From Saprospiraceae bacterium (GTDB lineage: Bacteria; Bacteroidota; Bacteroidia; Chitinophagales; Saprospiraceae), in NCBI GenBank assembly GCA_013360405.1, contig JABWBR010000004.1:81677-145676 (forward strand): DNA of 64,000 bases, read 5' to 3'. Shown here piece by piece: positions 62,693 through 64,000 of the stretch (its first letter is position 1; each line of letters opens with the position of its first letter). Made by a program: the position numbers and the translations under genes. The notes below the pieces were generated by a model, which saw nothing but the letters and a program-made list of their open reading frames with translations, did no database searches and was not told the origin of the DNA.

Positions 62693-63775
62693 ATGAATAT
62701 CCAAATCCTCGCTGTTTTGCTCGTTATTCAATCTTTTATCGCCTGCCAGCCAGCCCCGGACGATATCCGTGTGTCCGCAGCAAGCATCGGTTTTCAATCC
62801 ACAGACAGCAGTAAACAAGACTCGGAAAGATCACTGTTACCAGCAGCTAATATCGTTTATCAATCTGTAGATAACGGGCAGACGTGGCAGGACGTTAGCG
62901 CAGGACTGCCCGGTGACGTGCAGCCTGAGAGTATTTTTACCGGCGCCAACGAAATCTTTTTAGGTACTCAAAACGGGTTGTACCGCAGCAGCAACACCTC
63001 CACAACCCCGATATGGAGACAAGCGCTTTTCCTGTATGGAAGAATCACTGCTATTTTTCCCGGTCGTACAGGGCTATATGCATGTAGTTATGAACAAGGT
63101 CTTTTTCATAACATAACAGGTACTGACATATGGATGCCCCTGACCAATACCTTGAAAGATAAGACGGTACGTACGGTTTTAGAAACCGCGGACGGCGCCC
63201 TTTTCGTCGGCTGCGACAGCGGCATTTTCAAATCCACCAATAACGGGCAAACCTGGAAACAGGTCTTTGAAGAAGGTATTGTCCTGAACATCGTTGAAAT
63301 GGGCGGCGTGTTGATCGGCGGCAGCGTAAATGGCGTGTTGCGCTCGACCGACGGAGGCGAGCACTGGAATTACGCACTCAACGAAAATATCCTGGCCAAA
63401 AAAACAGGGCTAATCGGGAATCAATTCGTCACCATCCTCGGCACCACTGACGCCACAAAGCTCATTCCGGAGGGCGTCACCCACCGGCTGCGCGCTTCCG
63501 ACGACGGCGGCAAGACCTGGCATCGGTTGGAGCGAGCCCTTTTTCCGGTCCAGGGTGCATACGACATGGACGAGCGCCTTTCGCAGGTAAAGGATCTCTA
63601 CGACATCATACAGGCGGGCGAATACCTGTTTTGCAGCTTCGACGCCGGCATCTTCCGTTCATCCGACCAGGGCAAGACATGGGAACCGGTATTTCCTACC
63701 AACGGCCAGGTGTCGTTTAATTTTGCCGTTTCGGGTCAAGTCATTTATGCCGTACAGAAAAGTGCGGGTTGTTGA
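62693..63775 (+). CDS. BNR/sortilin-type beta-propeller lipoprotein
   Basis: 360 residues from the ATG at 62693, giving a lipoprotein signal (LAVLLVIQSFIACQ). Several BNR/Asp-box-like repeats are seen: SVDNGQTWQDV, STNNGQTWKQV, STDGGEHWNYA, SDDGGKTWHRL, SSDQGKTWEPV, spaced by propeller blades (GLYRSS, GIFKS, GVLRS, GIFRS). These make a YCF48/sialidase-like propeller with no glycosidase residues visible. Function is unknown; such proteins usually bind partners at the cell surface. The gene is complete and ends 225 bp before the window end. Confidence 0.85.
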   Translation: MNIQILAVLLVIQSFIACQPAPDDIRVSAASIGFQSTDSSKQDSERSLLPAANIVYQSVDNGQTWQDVSAGLPGDVQPESIFTGANEIFLGTQNGLYRSSNTSTTPIWRQALFLYGRITAIFPGRTGLYACSYEQGLFHNITGTDIWMPLTNTLKDKTVRTVLETADGALFVGCDSGIFKSTNNGQTWKQVFEEGIVLNIVEMGGVLIGGSVNGVLRSTDGGEHWNYALNENILAKKTGLIGNQFVTILGTTDATKLIPEGVTHRLRASDDGGKTWHRLERALFPVQGAYDMDERLSQVKDLYDIIQAGEYLFCSFDAGIFRSSDQGKTWEPVFPTNGQVSFNFAVSGQVIYAVQKSAGC

Positions 63776-63849
63776 AAATATAGCCTTTTTTAGCTGGTTC
63801 GGGTTATTCAGGCTCCTGTTGCTTGGATAACTCGACCGTTTCGCCGTAT

Positions 63850-63880
63850 TTTGTCATGTATCCATTTTGCAATATCTTTA
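63850..63880 (+). promoter_or_regulatory. Promoter-like sequence near window end
   Basis: TTTG (63850-63853), 19-bp spacer, TATCTTTA (63873-63880): one mismatch from the Bacteroidota consensus with ideal spacing. It would drive a gene that begins at the window edge. Confidence 0.5.
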
Positions 63881-63927
63881 TACCTCATTTAGGATGGAAA
63901 GATAGGGGTGTACGAAGGATTAATATA

Positions 63928-64000
63928 GTGAAAAAAGTTGGAAAGCTGCGAATTCAAGGATCCCTTTTTTTTAGGTATGCCCTTAAGACTTTTTTGAGCC
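63928..64000 (+). CDS. Possible start of a gene running off the window
   Basis: From a GTG at 63928 the frame is open to the end of the window (reading KKVGKLRIQGSLFF and on), about 50 bp downstream of the promoter-like sequence. Too short to identify. Confidence 0.25.
   Translation, partial: MKKVGKLRIQGSLFFRYALKTFLS

Noticed and set aside
1..64000. tRNA, rRNA or riboswitch genes
   Set aside because: I scanned spacers for cloverleaf-like and conserved rRNA sequences and saw none; a covariance-model search would be decisive.

Overview
The window looks like a chromosome segment of a Bacteroidota bacterium, most likely from the Saprospiria (Lewinella/Haliscomenobacter-like). The evidence is a C-terminal gliding-motility/type IX secretion (T9SS type B) sorting domain, a DUF3276 PUR-domain protein, many lipoproteins and exported peptidases, RHS proteins, near absence of Shine-Dalgarno sequences, and promoters of the Bacteroidota form TTTG-N18/19-TAnnTTTG. 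I saw no rRNA, tRNA, CRISPR array or prophage.

Layout. 1-2.8 kb: 3' part of an RND efflux pump and a convergent lipoprotein. 2.9-10.2 kb (minus strand): a three-gene operon of an MpaB/Lcp-like oxygenase, a 1767-residue pseudokinase-AAA-GAF-nucleotide cyclase, and a small membrane protein resembling Pyr4/PaxB terpene cyclases. 10.4-15.1 kb: dipeptidyl peptidase IV, a PAP2-C lipid enzyme, a GNAT protein and a thioredoxin-fold lipoprotein. 15.0-18.8 kb (minus): M28 peptidase, TauE/SafE transporter and MarC, with a heptanucleotide microsatellite directly before the transporter start. 18.9-27.7 kb: a RAYT-type transposase with palindromic repeats inside its gene, then mfd, an S12 serine hydrolase, rlmN and an M24 aminopeptidase. 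28-32.5 kb: a decayed RHS/polymorphic-toxin locus with orphan toxin tips, a possible immunity gene and palindromic repeats. 33-36.1 kb: rpoN, a Bcp peroxiredoxin and an aspartoacylase-like gene.

36.3-55.4 kb is the accessory core. A plus-strand operon (36.6-44.6 kb) encodes an exported unknown protein, an EAD11-like membrane protein, and two exported WD40-caspase proteins. The first caspase has lost its catalytic cysteine; the second keeps the His/Cys dyad. A caspase remnant lies upstream and a possible one downstream. The facing minus-strand operon (55.4-44.9 kb) encodes an EAD11-plus-STAND-like protein, a MoxR AAA+ ATPase, a giant three-TM protein with a degenerate vWA domain and PKD/TPR/OmpA-like parts, a propeller-sensor nucleotide cyclase and a c-type cytochrome lipoprotein. 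Together these look like a MoxR-vWA-type conflict or signalling system next to a caspase effector cassette, possibly linked by their shared EAD11-like adaptors. That link is inference.

55.5-64 kb is mostly housekeeping: DinB-family protein, a T9SS-secreted LamG protein and a frameshifted paralogue, YbaB, fructose-1,6-bisphosphatase, an MsbA-like ABC exporter, a PUR-domain protein and a BNR-repeat lipoprotein. Degenerate 7- and 8-bp tandem repeats recur in many spacers.
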